From assembly GCF_009687845.1 (NCBI RefSeq), contig NZ_BLAD01000062.1, positions 52,283-116,282 of the forward strand: a stretch of DNA of 64,000 nucleotides, read 5' to 3'. Shown piece after piece: positions 1 through 7,558 of the stretch. The position numbers were made by a program, and so were the translations under genes. Source of the DNA: Acrocarpospora corrugata. GTDB lineage: Bacteria > Actinomycetota > Actinomycetes > Streptosporangiales > Streptosporangiaceae. The notes under the pieces were generated by a model. It had not been told where the DNA came from. It saw only the letters and a list, made by a program, of their open reading frames with translations, and made no database searches. Numbering within the stretch: the first letter of the stretch is position 1; every line of letters begins with the position of its first letter.

Positions 1-307
1 GTTGTTGCGCGGCTGGGTGACCTTGTCGCCATCCGGAAGACGCGCCCGTCGTTGCGGCGTTCCGGCATGCCGTCCCTGGCCGGGACGGGCTTCGGAGCCG
101 GGGAGCTGAATAGCTCTCGGGAGGGTTGGCGGAGCTGTGGATCGGCGCTTCGGGTCCAGGGGTTCTCGCCGGAAGTGGTGTGGTGCTGGCACACTCATGG
201 GGTGATCGGCTGCGTCCGGGGTTCGGGGCGCCCCGGAATCCGTGCGGAGCTCTTCGTAATTCGGGCGGCCGTGGCAAAGCTTCAGCGTCGAACATCTTGG
301 GGAACGC
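1..307. other. Left-edge stretch with no supportable gene
   Basis: No reading frame here has recognisable protein content. One plus-strand frame is open from base 1 but its translation is Arg-, Pro- and Gly-rich with no known motif, and it runs on antisense-like through the next gene. A short minus-strand frame beginning near base 68 and leaving the window is possible but too short to judge. The 3' part presumably holds the promoter of the gene that follows. Confidence 0.4.
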
Positions 308-814
308 ATGCGTGTCTATCTGCCGTGCACGCTTCCGGGCCTGGCCCGCGCCCTCGCGGCCGGCGAACTGGGACCGGGACCGATGGCGGGTTTCGCGGTG
401 ACGCCCGCGCTCGTCGAGTGGTACGTCTCCGGAGACACCGAGGAACTGGAGTACGTCGCCCTGATGGAGGCGGCCCGCGGATCGTTGCGCATGCTCGCGG
501 CGGACAAAGCCGACGGTTTCGACGCCCCGGCCCGCCGGGTCGTAGTCGCCGCCGAAGTCCCCGACACCGCCGTCCTGGTGAGCCCCGACCTGAACGATCG
601 CGGCCGCGTCCGAGTCCTGGAATCCGTGCCGATGGCGAACCTGGCCGCCGTCCACATCGACGACCTCCCCGCCCAGGAGGACGTCTCCGCAGCCCTCTCC
701 GCCCTCTCCTCAGCCGACGACGGCGACGACGACGCCCAGTTCATCGTGGACGGCGCCGACGCCCACGAACTCCTCTGGTACGCCACCCAGGAGATCCCCG
801 ATCTCCTGACCTGA
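308..814 (+). CDS. DUF6912-type hypothetical protein
   Basis: This 168-residue acidic protein opens with MRVYLPCTLPGLARAL, the N-terminus I associate with an actinobacterial family of unknown function (DUF6912). It has no signal peptide or membrane segment, so it should be cytoplasmic. A middle stretch reads like an alternating beta-strand module, followed by a very acidic Asp-rich patch near residues 135-145. It ends 22 bases before the SARP regulator on the same strand, so the two may be co-transcribed. The start is the first ATG of a frame whose amino-acid composition becomes protein-like exactly there. No function can be assigned; the family name is from memory of the N-terminal pattern. 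Confidence 0.75.
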   Translation: MRVYLPCTLPGLARALAAGELGPGPMAGFAVTPALVEWYVSGDTEELEYVALMEAARGSLRMLAADKADGFDAPARRVVVAAEVPDTAVLVSPDLNDRGRVRVLESVPMANLAAVHIDDLPAQEDVSAALSALSSADDGDDDAQFIVDGADAHELLWYATQEIPDLLT

Positions 815-836
815 CTCGTCGTGGCACAATCCCCCC

Positions 837-3800
837 ATGCGGGCGATGTTCCATGTTCTTGGGCCCTTTTCGGTGCGCGTCGACGGACGCTCGATAGATG
901 TCGGTGGGCCGCGCCCGCGGCTGCTGCTGGCGCGCCTGCTCGTCGCGCGCGGGGCCACCGTCTCCGTTGACGCGCTCCTCGACGGCCTCTACGACGGCGA
1001 GCCTCCGCCGCGTGCGCTGGGAACGCTCCACAGCTACATCTCCAACCTGCGCCGCCTGCTCGAACCCGGGCGCGCGCCGCGCACCCCCTCGGCGATGCTG
1101 ATCAACAGGCCACCGGGGTACGCGCTCGGGCCGCACTGGCTGGACGCGGAGGAGTTCGTCCGGCTGTCAGGTCAGGGCAAGCACGACGACGCCCTGAAGT
1201 TGTGGCGCGGCACGCCGTACGAGGAGTTCGCGGACGTGTCCTGGTTGCGGCCGGAGATCGAACGCCTGGAGCAGGCCCAGCTGACCGTTCGCGAGCAACG
1301 GCTGGCCGCGCTGGAGCCGGCGCCGGACATGGTCGCCGAGCTGGAAGGGCTGGCCAGGGCGCACCCGCTGCGGGAGAGCCTGTGGCAGACCCTGGCCCGG
1401 GCACTCTACCGGCTCGGACGGCAGGCCGACGCACTCGATGCCCTGCGGGCGGCCCGGCGTCATCTGGCCGAGGAACTCGGGCTGGACCCGGGGCCGGGAA
1501 TCCAGCGGCTCGAAGCGATGATCCTGGAGCAGGATCCCGCGCTGGGGGACGCGGTTTTCGTGGGCGGCCCGGAACCAGAACCGGCGGCGCGACTGACGGT
1601 GGGGCGGGCCGCGCACCTCGATCGGCTCGCCGAGGTGGCCGCCGACGTCAGCGCCGGTCAAACCCGCATGGTGGTGGTCTCCGGCGAACCGGGCATCGGG
1701 AAGACCTGGCTCGCGGCGGAGTTCGCGCGCGGGCGGCAGGCCCAGGGGTGGCTGGTGGCGTGGGGCCACTGTCACGAGATGTCAGGCGCGCCGCCGCTGT
1801 GGCCATGGCGGCAGATCGTCGGGGAACTGGCTGAGCACGCCCCTCCGAACCATGCGGACGCGCTCGGCCTGCTCACCGACGATCAGGACGAGCGTAACCG
1901 TACCGGCCATCGCGATGGTGAGGCGGGGGAGGCCAGGTTCAGGCTCCACCGGGCGGTGGCCGATTACTTCGCGTCGGTGTCGGCCGCCCGGCCGCTGCTG
2001 TTGCTCCTCGACGACCTGCAGTGGGCGGACGCCGCCTCCCTCGGGCTCCTCGCCGACCTGGCCAAACTGCAGCGGGGGCGGGTCGCCGTCGTCATCACCG
2101 TACGTTCGGGCGAGGGCACACCCGCCATGTACGACGCGCTCGGCATGGTGGGGCGCAGCCAGGCGCTGCGACTGCCGCTGGCCGGGCTCGACGCCGCCTC
2201 GGTCGGCGAACTGTCGGGTCTCGATCCCGAACGGGCCTCCGCGCTGGCCGAGCGCACGGGCGGCAACCCGCTGTTCATTCGCGAGACCCTGCGGCTGGCC
2301 GAGGACCAGGGGCTGGCCCGGGCGCTCGGCACGGTGCCCGAAGGGCTGGCGGACGTGCTGCGGCAGCGGATCAGGCGACTGCCCGAGGCGTACCGCACCG
2401 TTCTGGAGGCGGCGGCAGTGGCGGGCGACGCGACTGACCCGCTACTGCTGGCCGAAGTCCTCGCAGAGACGAATCCGTCGGCCGAAGAGGCCACGGAGAT
2501 GCTGGTGGGGGAGGCGGTGGCGGCGGCTCAGGGCGCCCGGTTGCTCGGCGACGACCACGCGTTCGCCCATGGTCTGATCCGGGAGACCTGCTACGCCGAC
2601 CTGTCGGCCCGGCGCCGGACCGCGCTGCACCTGGCCGTGCTGCACGGGCTGGAGCGCCGTCCGGCGGCCGACCTGACCGCTATGGCCGCGCATGCCCTGG
2701 CCGCCGGACCCATCGGAGCGGCACCGGCCGTGGAGCTGTGCGCCGCGGCGGCAGGGCAGGCAGCGGGCCGGCACGCCTACGAGGACGCGGTCATGTGGTG
2801 GCGGCGGGCGGCGGACACGCACGGCCGGCTGCCCGGCGCCGATCCGGCGCGGCACGTGGAGCTGCTGCTCGGCCTCGTCCGCGCTCAGCTCGACGCCGGC
2901 GACGGTTTCGCCGCGCGGGCCACTCGCAACGAGGCGGTGTTCGCCGCCGACAGGACCGGCGGCGACGCTCTGGCCGCGCGGGCGCTGACCAGTCTCGACG
3001 CGCCGGGCCTGTGGAAGTTCTACACCTACGGGGACATGGAAGTGCACTCGGTCGAGCGGATCGAGAGCGTGCTCGACCGGTTGCCCGGAGACGACTCTGA
3101 ACTGCGCTGCCGCCTGCTCGGCTGCCTCGGCATGGAGCGGTACGACGGCTCGGCGGACCCGCGGTGCGACCTCGCCACGGCGGAGGCGCTGGCGATGGCC
3201 CGTCGCCTGGTCGCCGGGGGAGCGGACAAGCGGCTGCTGGCCATCACGCTCAACGCCCGCTACCTGGGCGTCCAGCTGCCCGAGCGAATGCGCGAGCTCG
3301 ACTCGATCGGCGACGAGCTGGTGGAACTGGGACTGCCCGGCTTCGAGCTGCTCGGCCGGCTGATCCAGGAGCGGACCCGGCTGGAACTGTACGACGTGCG
3401 CGGCGCGGACGAGGCCGCCCACCGGGCCGGCCGGCTGGTCGAGCGGCTCGACCTGCCCTGGCCCCGCTTCCAGCACCTCATCTACTCGGGTGCCCGGCGG
3501 CTCATGGAGGGCGACCGGGCGGGTGCGGAGGAGGCGTACACGGCCGCGGCCGAGGCGGGGGAGCGGCTCAACCTATGGCACACGGAGGCGACGCTGGCCG
3601 CGGGTCTCATCTGCGCCCAGCTGCACAACGGCGAGCCCGTCGAAGACGAGGAGCTGATCGCGCGATTCTCGCCGTTCCCGGCGCATCGGCAGGTCATCCG
3701 CGCCGTGTCGGCGTCCTACAGAGGCGACACGGAGACGCTGGCGGCGATCCGCCGGGAGGGCTGGCGCCCGCTGCCGCGTGATTTCACCGAGCTGGCCACG

Positions 3801-4055
3801 ACCTGCCTGAGCGGGCTGGCCATGCAGGCGGCCGGGGACGTGGCGGGGAGCCGGCACGTGTACCAGCGGCTGCTGCCCTACGAGGACCGCCTGGCGTTCG
3901 GGGCGGGGACGTTCCCCGCCGGGCCGGTCGGCTACTACCTCGGCCTGCTCGCCGCGGATCCCGGGGCCCGCCGCGCCCACCTCGACGCGGCGGCGGAGCG
4001 CTGCGAGCGGGCCGGTCTGACCTGGTGGGCCAGGCGCATCACAAGTGTTCGTTGA
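837..4055 (+). CDS. SARP-family regulator with AAA ATPase (large AfsR-like)
   Basis: A 1072-residue transcription regulator of the SARP/AfsR group. Residues about 1-90 form the OmpR-like winged-helix DNA-binding domain (FHVLGPFSVRVDG, then SYISNLRRLLEP). Residues about 95-240 form the bacterial transcriptional activation domain, with the family hallmark EELGLDPGPGIQRLE. An AAA/STAND ATPase follows from about 255, with Walker A GEPGIGKTW and Walker B LLLLLDDLQWAD. The last 450 residues are Ala/Leu-rich helical repeats of TPR type. Such proteins usually activate nearby biosynthetic or stress genes in an ATP-dependent way. A second ATG three codons downstream is an equally good start. A hemerythrin gene follows 35 bases later. 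It resembles the second SARP in this window in all domains. Confidence 0.9.
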   Translation: MRAMFHVLGPFSVRVDGRSIDVGGPRPRLLLARLLVARGATVSVDALLDGLYDGEPPPRALGTLHSYISNLRRLLEPGRAPRTPSAMLINRPPGYALGPHWLDAEEFVRLSGQGKHDDALKLWRGTPYEEFADVSWLRPEIERLEQAQLTVREQRLAALEPAPDMVAELEGLARAHPLRESLWQTLARALYRLGRQADALDALRAARRHLAEELGLDPGPGIQRLEAMILEQDPALGDAVFVGGPEPEPAARLTVGRAAHLDRLAEVAADVSAGQTRMVVVSGEPGIGKTWLAAEFARGRQAQGWLVAWGHCHEMSGAPPLWPWRQIVGELAEHAPPNHADALGLLTDDQDERNRTGHRDGEAGEARFRLHRAVADYFASVSAARPLLLLLDDLQWADAASLGLLADLAKLQRGRVAVVITVRSGEGTPAMYDALGMVGRSQALRLPLAGLDAASVGELSGLDPERASALAERTGGNPLFIRETLRLAEDQGLARALGTVPEGLADVLRQRIRRLPEAYRTVLEAAAVAGDATDPLLLAEVLAETNPSAEEATEMLVGEAVAAAQGARLLGDDHAFAHGLIRETCYADLSARRRTALHLAVLHGLERRPAADLTAMAAHALAAGPIGAAPAVELCAAAAGQAAGRHAYEDAVMWWRRAADTHGRLPGADPARHVELLLGLVRAQLDAGDGFAARATRNEAVFAADRTGGDALAARALTSLDAPGLWKFYTYGDMEVHSVERIESVLDRLPGDDSELRCRLLGCLGMERYDGSADPRCDLATAEALAMARRLVAGGADKRLLAITLNARYLGVQLPERMRELDSIGDELVELGLPGFELLGRLIQERTRLELYDVRGADEAAHRAGRLVERLDLPWPRFQHLIYSGARRLMEGDRAGAEEAYTAAAEAGERLNLWHTEATLAAGLICAQLHNGEPVEDEELIARFSPFPAHRQVIRAVSASYRGDTETLAAIRREGWRPLPRDFTELATTCLSGLAMQAAGDVAGSRHVYQRLLPYEDRLAFGAGTFPAGPVGYYLGLLAADPGARRAHLDAAAERCERAGLTWWARRITSVR

Positions 4056-4089
4056 GTCGCGCCGTAGTGGGCGCGGCCATCGTGGTCGC

Positions 4090-4722
4090 ATGACGACGAA
4101 CATCGAACGGGGCACGGGCCCCGACCTCACGCTCTTCCTGGCTTTCCACCGTGGGCTCCGCCGCGATTTCGGCCGCCTCGCCGAGGCGCTGGACCGCTGC
4201 CCGGCCGGGGACGAGCGCCGCCGCGCCCTCATCGACGAGCACACCGCCATGCAGCTGCGGGCCCTGCACCACCACCACTCGGACGAGGACGCCAACATCT
4301 GGCCGCTGCTCCGCTCCCTGGTGCCCGAGTCCACCGAGGTGCTGGACCGGCTGGAGGCCGAGCACCAGGAGATGGACGACGTGATCGCGCGCCTCACCGG
4401 GCGTCCACGCCCGGCGCCGGAGCAGGCCCGCGACCTGCGCCGGCTGCACGAGCTGCTGAACACGCATCTCGACCTGGAGGAGTCCCAGGTGGTCCCGCTG
4501 ATCCGAGCGCACATCACACCCGAGTGGTGGGAGGAGTCGGGCAAGGCGGTCGTCAAGAGCCACGGGCGGGAGCTGCCCATGGTGGCCGCGTGGACCCTGG
4601 ACGCCGCGTCCGAGGAACAGCGGGCCCACATCCTCGCCACCGTGCCGCTGATCATGCGGGTGCTCTACCGGCTGGCCTGGCGTCGGGCGTACGAGCGACG
4701 TGTCGCGCAGGTGTTCGGCTGA
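4090..4722 (+). CDS. Hemerythrin HHE-domain protein
   Basis: A 210-residue cytoplasmic protein with a hemerythrin-like four-helix di-iron fold. Spaced metal-ligand residues are visible: an HRG near residue 18, the LHHHHSDED run near residue 60, an EHQEMDD near residue 95, and an LNTHLDLEESQ near residue 125. Proteins of this type bind O2, NO or iron and are often redox sensors or protectors. I chose the ATG at 4090 because the upstream in-frame extension is Arg/Gly-rich and overlaps the SARP stop region. The gene lies 35 bases after the SARP regulator, and a strong hairpin follows its stop, so the two probably form one transcription unit. A second hemerythrin gene sits beside the second SARP in this window. 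Confidence 0.85.
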   Translation: MTTNIERGTGPDLTLFLAFHRGLRRDFGRLAEALDRCPAGDERRRALIDEHTAMQLRALHHHHSDEDANIWPLLRSLVPESTEVLDRLEAEHQEMDDVIARLTGRPRPAPEQARDLRRLHELLNTHLDLEESQVVPLIRAHITPEWWEESGKAVVKSHGRELPMVAAWTLDAASEEQRAHILATVPLIMRVLYRLAWRRAYERRVAQVFG

Positions 4723-4727
4723 CGCTG

Positions 4728-4754
4728 GAGCCCGGGCGAAGTGCACCCGGGCTC
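4728..4754 (+). terminator. Terminator-like hairpin after hemerythrin gene
   Basis: A perfect 9-base inverted repeat (GAGCCCGGG / CCCGGGCTC) with a 9-base loop starts five bases after the stop codon of the hemerythrin gene. There is no T tract, as is usual in high-G+C actinobacteria. Confidence 0.65.
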
Positions 4755-4877
4755 ACCCCTGCTCCAGCTAAAGCGTTGACGGACGATAAGTCGAGATATA
4801 TCTTGAATCCGCTTTGGTCGGTCCGGTGGAGGAGAGGGGTCAGGGGCAAAGTCGGTGGTGGCTTTGTTCCGTGGGAT

Positions 4878-5606
4878 ATGGGTGCTTCTACTGGGTTGGG
4901 GCGGCGGGTTCGGGATCTGATTCTGGTTACCGGGGTGGTGACCGAGGTTCGGATGGTGGCGGGGAGGATGCGGGGGATTCGGGTTGAAGGGGATGGGGTT
5001 GGGGGGTTGGCGTGGGCTGCGGGGCAGCAGGTTCGGGTTCTGGTGACGGATCCGTTGGCGTTTCGGAACTGGCGGCGGCCTGGGGACTTTCTGCGGACCT
5101 ATTCGGTTTGGGATCTTGATGGGGGGTTGGAGTTGCGTGTTCTCGATCATGGGGAAGGGCCGGGGGCGCGGTGGGCTCGGCGGGTGGCTGTCGGGGATGA
5201 GGTGACGTTCAACAAGCCTGAGGGGGCGTTCGTCGTGCAGGAGGGGGCGTACCACCTGTTCGTGGGGGAGGAGACGGCGGCGGTCGCGTTCGGGCCGATG
5301 ATCCGGGGGCTGGGGGACGCCTCCGTGTTCGGGGTTGTCGAGGTCGCGGGGAAAGACGATCTGCTTGAGCTGGGGGACGCGGTTCGGTGGATTTTCCGGG
5401 GGGAGCGGAGCGCGGCGGAGTCGGGGGAGTTGGTCGAGGCCGTTCGAGGGTTGAGCCTGCCGGCGGAGGCCGGGGTCGCGTATGTGGCGGGGGAGGCGAA
5501 GACCATCCAGATGGTGCGTGATCACCTCGTGCGGGAGCGGGGGTGGCCTCGGCGGGCGGTGCTGACCAAGCCGTTCTGGACACCGGGAAGAGTGGGCCTT
5601 GAGTAA
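4878..5606 (+). CDS. Siderophore-interacting protein (FAD-dependent ferric-siderophore reductase-like)
   Basis: A 242-residue flavoprotein of the SIP family (FAD_binding_9 plus SIP domain). The FAD-binding signature appears as LRTYSVWD near residue 73 (family RxY[TS]), followed by the HGEGPGARWA segment typical for this family. The C-terminal half carries YVAGEAKTIQMVRDHL and ends with KPFWTPG in place of the more usual GYWxxG. SIPs reduce ferric siderophores with NAD(P)H to release iron in the cytoplasm. The ATG at 4878 was chosen because the protein motif begins there; the open frame extends far upstream but overlaps the hemerythrin gene. The gene is strikingly rich in GGG, GTG and GCG codons on the coding strand, unlike its neighbours. 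Confidence 0.85.
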   Translation: MGASTGLGRRVRDLILVTGVVTEVRMVAGRMRGIRVEGDGVGGLAWAAGQQVRVLVTDPLAFRNWRRPGDFLRTYSVWDLDGGLELRVLDHGEGPGARWARRVAVGDEVTFNKPEGAFVVQEGAYHLFVGEETAAVAFGPMIRGLGDASVFGVVEVAGKDDLLELGDAVRWIFRGERSAAESGELVEAVRGLSLPAEAGVAYVAGEAKTIQMVRDHLVRERGWPRRAVLTKPFWTPGRVGLE

Positions 5607-5666
5607 GACCGAGATTCACCGCAAGCAGGGCAAACCGGCTCATCGCGAGAGTGGGCCTTGGGTAAG
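5589..5666 (+). repeat. Direct repeat pair spanning a stop codon
   Basis: A 19-base sequence, agagtgggccttgagtaag, occurs at 5589-5607 across the SIP gene stop codon and again at 5648-5666 with a single mismatch, 59 bases downstream. The rest of the gap to the HAD gene holds no gene. Confidence 0.6.
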
Positions 5667-5794
5667 GGCGTTCGGTGGGAGATTTCCGGTGGTGTGGCCG
5701 GGCGAGCACTGGTGAGTGAGGTAGCCGCCTGGGTTGGAGCCTATGAGGTGGGTGACCAGGGGGTTGTCGGTGGGGTCTATTAAACTGGCGGACG

Positions 5795-6463
5795 ATGACA
5801 CACATTGTTTGGGACTGGAACGGGACGCTCTTTCACGACACGGATGCGGTCGTTGGAGCTACGAATGAGATCTTCCGGCCGTATGGGGTGGGGCCGTTTG
5901 ATCTTGAGGGGTTTCGGGAGGTTTATACGCGGCCGATCTGGGTGGCGTATGAGCGGATCATCGGGCGGCCGCTCGCGGAAGGCGAGTGGGAGCAGCTCGA
6001 TCACGGGTTTCATCTCCACTACCACGAGCTGATGCTGGCGTGTCAGCTCGCGGAGGGTGCGACGGCGAGTCTGCGGGCCTGGGGCGACTCGGGGCGGACG
6101 CAGTCGCTGCTGTCGATGTGGGGACACGATCGGCTGGTGCCGAAGGTGGGCGAGTTCGGGCTCGACCATCACTTCGCCCGGGTGGACGGGCTCCGGGCCG
6201 CTTCCGGCGGGCCCAAGGCGGAGCACATGGTCCTGCACCTCAAGGCCCTCGATCTCGATCCTGGTCAGGTCGTGGTGATCGGGGACAGCGTGGATGACGC
6301 GCATGCCGCGCAGCACGTCGGGGCCAGGGCGATCCTCTACACCGGAGGCATGACCCGCCGGTCGGAGCTGGAGCGGGTCGGCGTCCCCGTCGTGGACTCG
6401 TTGCAGCAGGCACTGAACCTCGCTGACACAGGTTCGGCGGAAAGCAGACGATCCATCCACTAG
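5795..6463 (+). CDS. HAD-superfamily hydrolase (motif I with Asn at the second acidic position)
   Basis: A 222-residue HAD protein of phosphoglycolate-phosphatase type. Motif I is IVWDWNGTLF at residues 4-13: nucleophile Asp7 is present, but the usual second Asp (general acid/base) is Asn9. Motif IV is VVIGDSVDDAHAA near residue 172, with the Asp pair intact. A cap of about 70 residues separates the motifs. HADs of this type usually dephosphorylate small metabolites; the Asn would be expected to slow ordinary phosphatase turnover. There is no strong ribosome-binding site, so the message may be nearly leaderless. A second HAD gene with the complementary substitution follows at once. Confidence 0.8.
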   Translation: MTHIVWDWNGTLFHDTDAVVGATNEIFRPYGVGPFDLEGFREVYTRPIWVAYERIIGRPLAEGEWEQLDHGFHLHYHELMLACQLAEGATASLRAWGDSGRTQSLLSMWGHDRLVPKVGEFGLDHHFARVDGLRAASGGPKAEHMVLHLKALDLDPGQVVVIGDSVDDAHAAQHVGARAILYTGGMTRRSELERVGVPVVDSLQQALNLADTGSAESRRSIH

Positions 6464-6471
6464 CGGGCAAT

Positions 6472-6489
6472 CCATCCGGCATTGGATGG
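6472..6489 (+). terminator. Short hairpin between the two HAD genes
   Basis: A 6-base inverted repeat (CCATCC / GGATGG) with a 6-base loop lies just after the first HAD gene. It could be a weak terminator or a leader structure for the next gene. Confidence 0.35.
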
Positions 6490-6553
6490 GTTAACTGGGG
6501 TGGGTTGGTCGTACGCTGAGCGGAGTTGAGGTTTTCCCCCCTCGGAGGTCGCG

Positions 6554-7273
6554 ATTAACCGGCTCGTGCTCTGGAATGTCGATCTGACGTTGGTCGACGT
6601 CACGATCGTTGCTCGCGACGCGTATGCCGACGCGTTCCGGATGGTGACCGGGCGGCCGTTGGTGAAGCTGGCCGTGGCCATGGGGAGGCCGGACTCGGAG
6701 ATCATCTTCGAGACATTGGCGATCAACGGGATTCAGGTGGAGGACTATCACCTGCCCCGGTTCATCGACGCGCTGGCCGTGGCGTTCACCGACAAGCGGC
6801 GGCGACTGGACAAAGAGGGCAGGGCGATGCCGGGCGCCAAGGACGCGCTGAAGGCGATCTCCCGCCTCGACGGGGTCGTCCAGTCCGTGCTGACCGGCAC
6901 GATCAAAACCAACGCCGTGCACAAATTAGCCGCCTTCGGCCTGAACAAGTGGGTGGACTTCGAGGTCGGCGGGTACGGCGAAGAGGTCTACCCCAAAGCC
7001 ACCCTGCTCCAGGTCGCCCAAGGCCGCGCCAAGGACAAGTACGGCTTCCGCTTCGACGCCGGGAACACCGTCCTGATCGGCGACTCCACCCGCGACGTCC
7101 AGGCCGCCCAGATCGGCGGCGCCGCCATGATCGCCGTAGCCTCGGGCCGCTCCACCGAGGCCGAACTACGCGAAGCTGGCGCGGACATCATCCTCCCCGA
7201 CCTCGCCAACGCCTCCGAAGTCGTCGCCGCCATCGCCCGCCTCACCAGCCCGGTCAACCGCAAAGCCAGCTGA
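6554..7273 (+). CDS. HAD-superfamily protein lacking the nucleophile Asp; possible ATT start
   Basis: A HAD-fold protein of about 239 residues. Motif I reads LVLWNVDLTLV: the first, nucleophilic Asp is Asn (residue 8), while the second Asp (residue 10) is kept. Motif IV is VLIGDSTRDVQAA near residue 178. The substitution predicts loss of normal phosphatase chemistry. The start is uncertain. GGAGGT at 6544-6549 lies four bases before an ATT at 6554 that would give a conventional N-terminus ahead of the motif I strand. The nearest standard start is a GTG at 6566, sixteen bases after that site and leaving only one residue before LWN. I list the ATT form as more likely on protein grounds. It may pair functionally with the preceding HAD. 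Confidence 0.7.
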   Translation: MNRLVLWNVDLTLVDVTIVARDAYADAFRMVTGRPLVKLAVAMGRPDSEIIFETLAINGIQVEDYHLPRFIDALAVAFTDKRRRLDKEGRAMPGAKDALKAISRLDGVVQSVLTGTIKTNAVHKLAAFGLNKWVDFEVGGYGEEVYPKATLLQVAQGRAKDKYGFRFDAGNTVLIGDSTRDVQAAQIGGAAMIAVASGRSTEAELREAGADIILPDLANASEVVAAIARLTSPVNRKAS

Positions 7274-7362
7274 CCCGCCCTCGATCGCGTCGGTCCCTGG
7301 TGCGGGACGCCGCATGCCCAAGCATGCTGCGATTCTCCACTCGGGCGACGAGCCGGCCGCAG

Positions 7363-7479
7363 TGACGGAATGGGCGGGCAATCGCGACCGGTCAGGACCG
7401 AAGGCAGGGCTGGGCGGTCCGTCACGGAATGGTGGGCAACCGCGAGCGGCCGGGCATGAGGGCATGGCTCGGCGGTCCG
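7363..7479 (+). repeat. Imperfect tandem repeat upstream of the second SARP
   Basis: Two imperfect copies, 59 and 58 bases (7363-7421 and 7422-7479), both begin with tgacggaatg or tcacggaatg and end with ggcggtccg. They lie 80-200 bases upstream of the large SARP gene in a 285-base gap (7274-7558) that otherwise holds no convincing gene. SARP-type regulators commonly bind direct repeats, so an operator role is possible. Confidence 0.6.
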
Positions 7480-7558
7480 CTAATCCCCGTTTGCTTCGTT
7501 CCAACCTGTCGCCCCACTATTAGGGCGATAAATCGCTACAAGTCCCGGGTGGGTACGG

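Noticed and set aside
52..897. Long plus-strand open frame covering the DUF6912-type gene
   Set aside because: Arg/Gly/Pro-rich translation typical of a shadow frame in high-G+C DNA; the 308-814 frame has protein-like composition and a known N-terminus.
7314..7523. 69-codon ORF before the second SARP
   Set aside because: It covers the tandem repeat, has no ribosome-binding site and no protein-like pattern.
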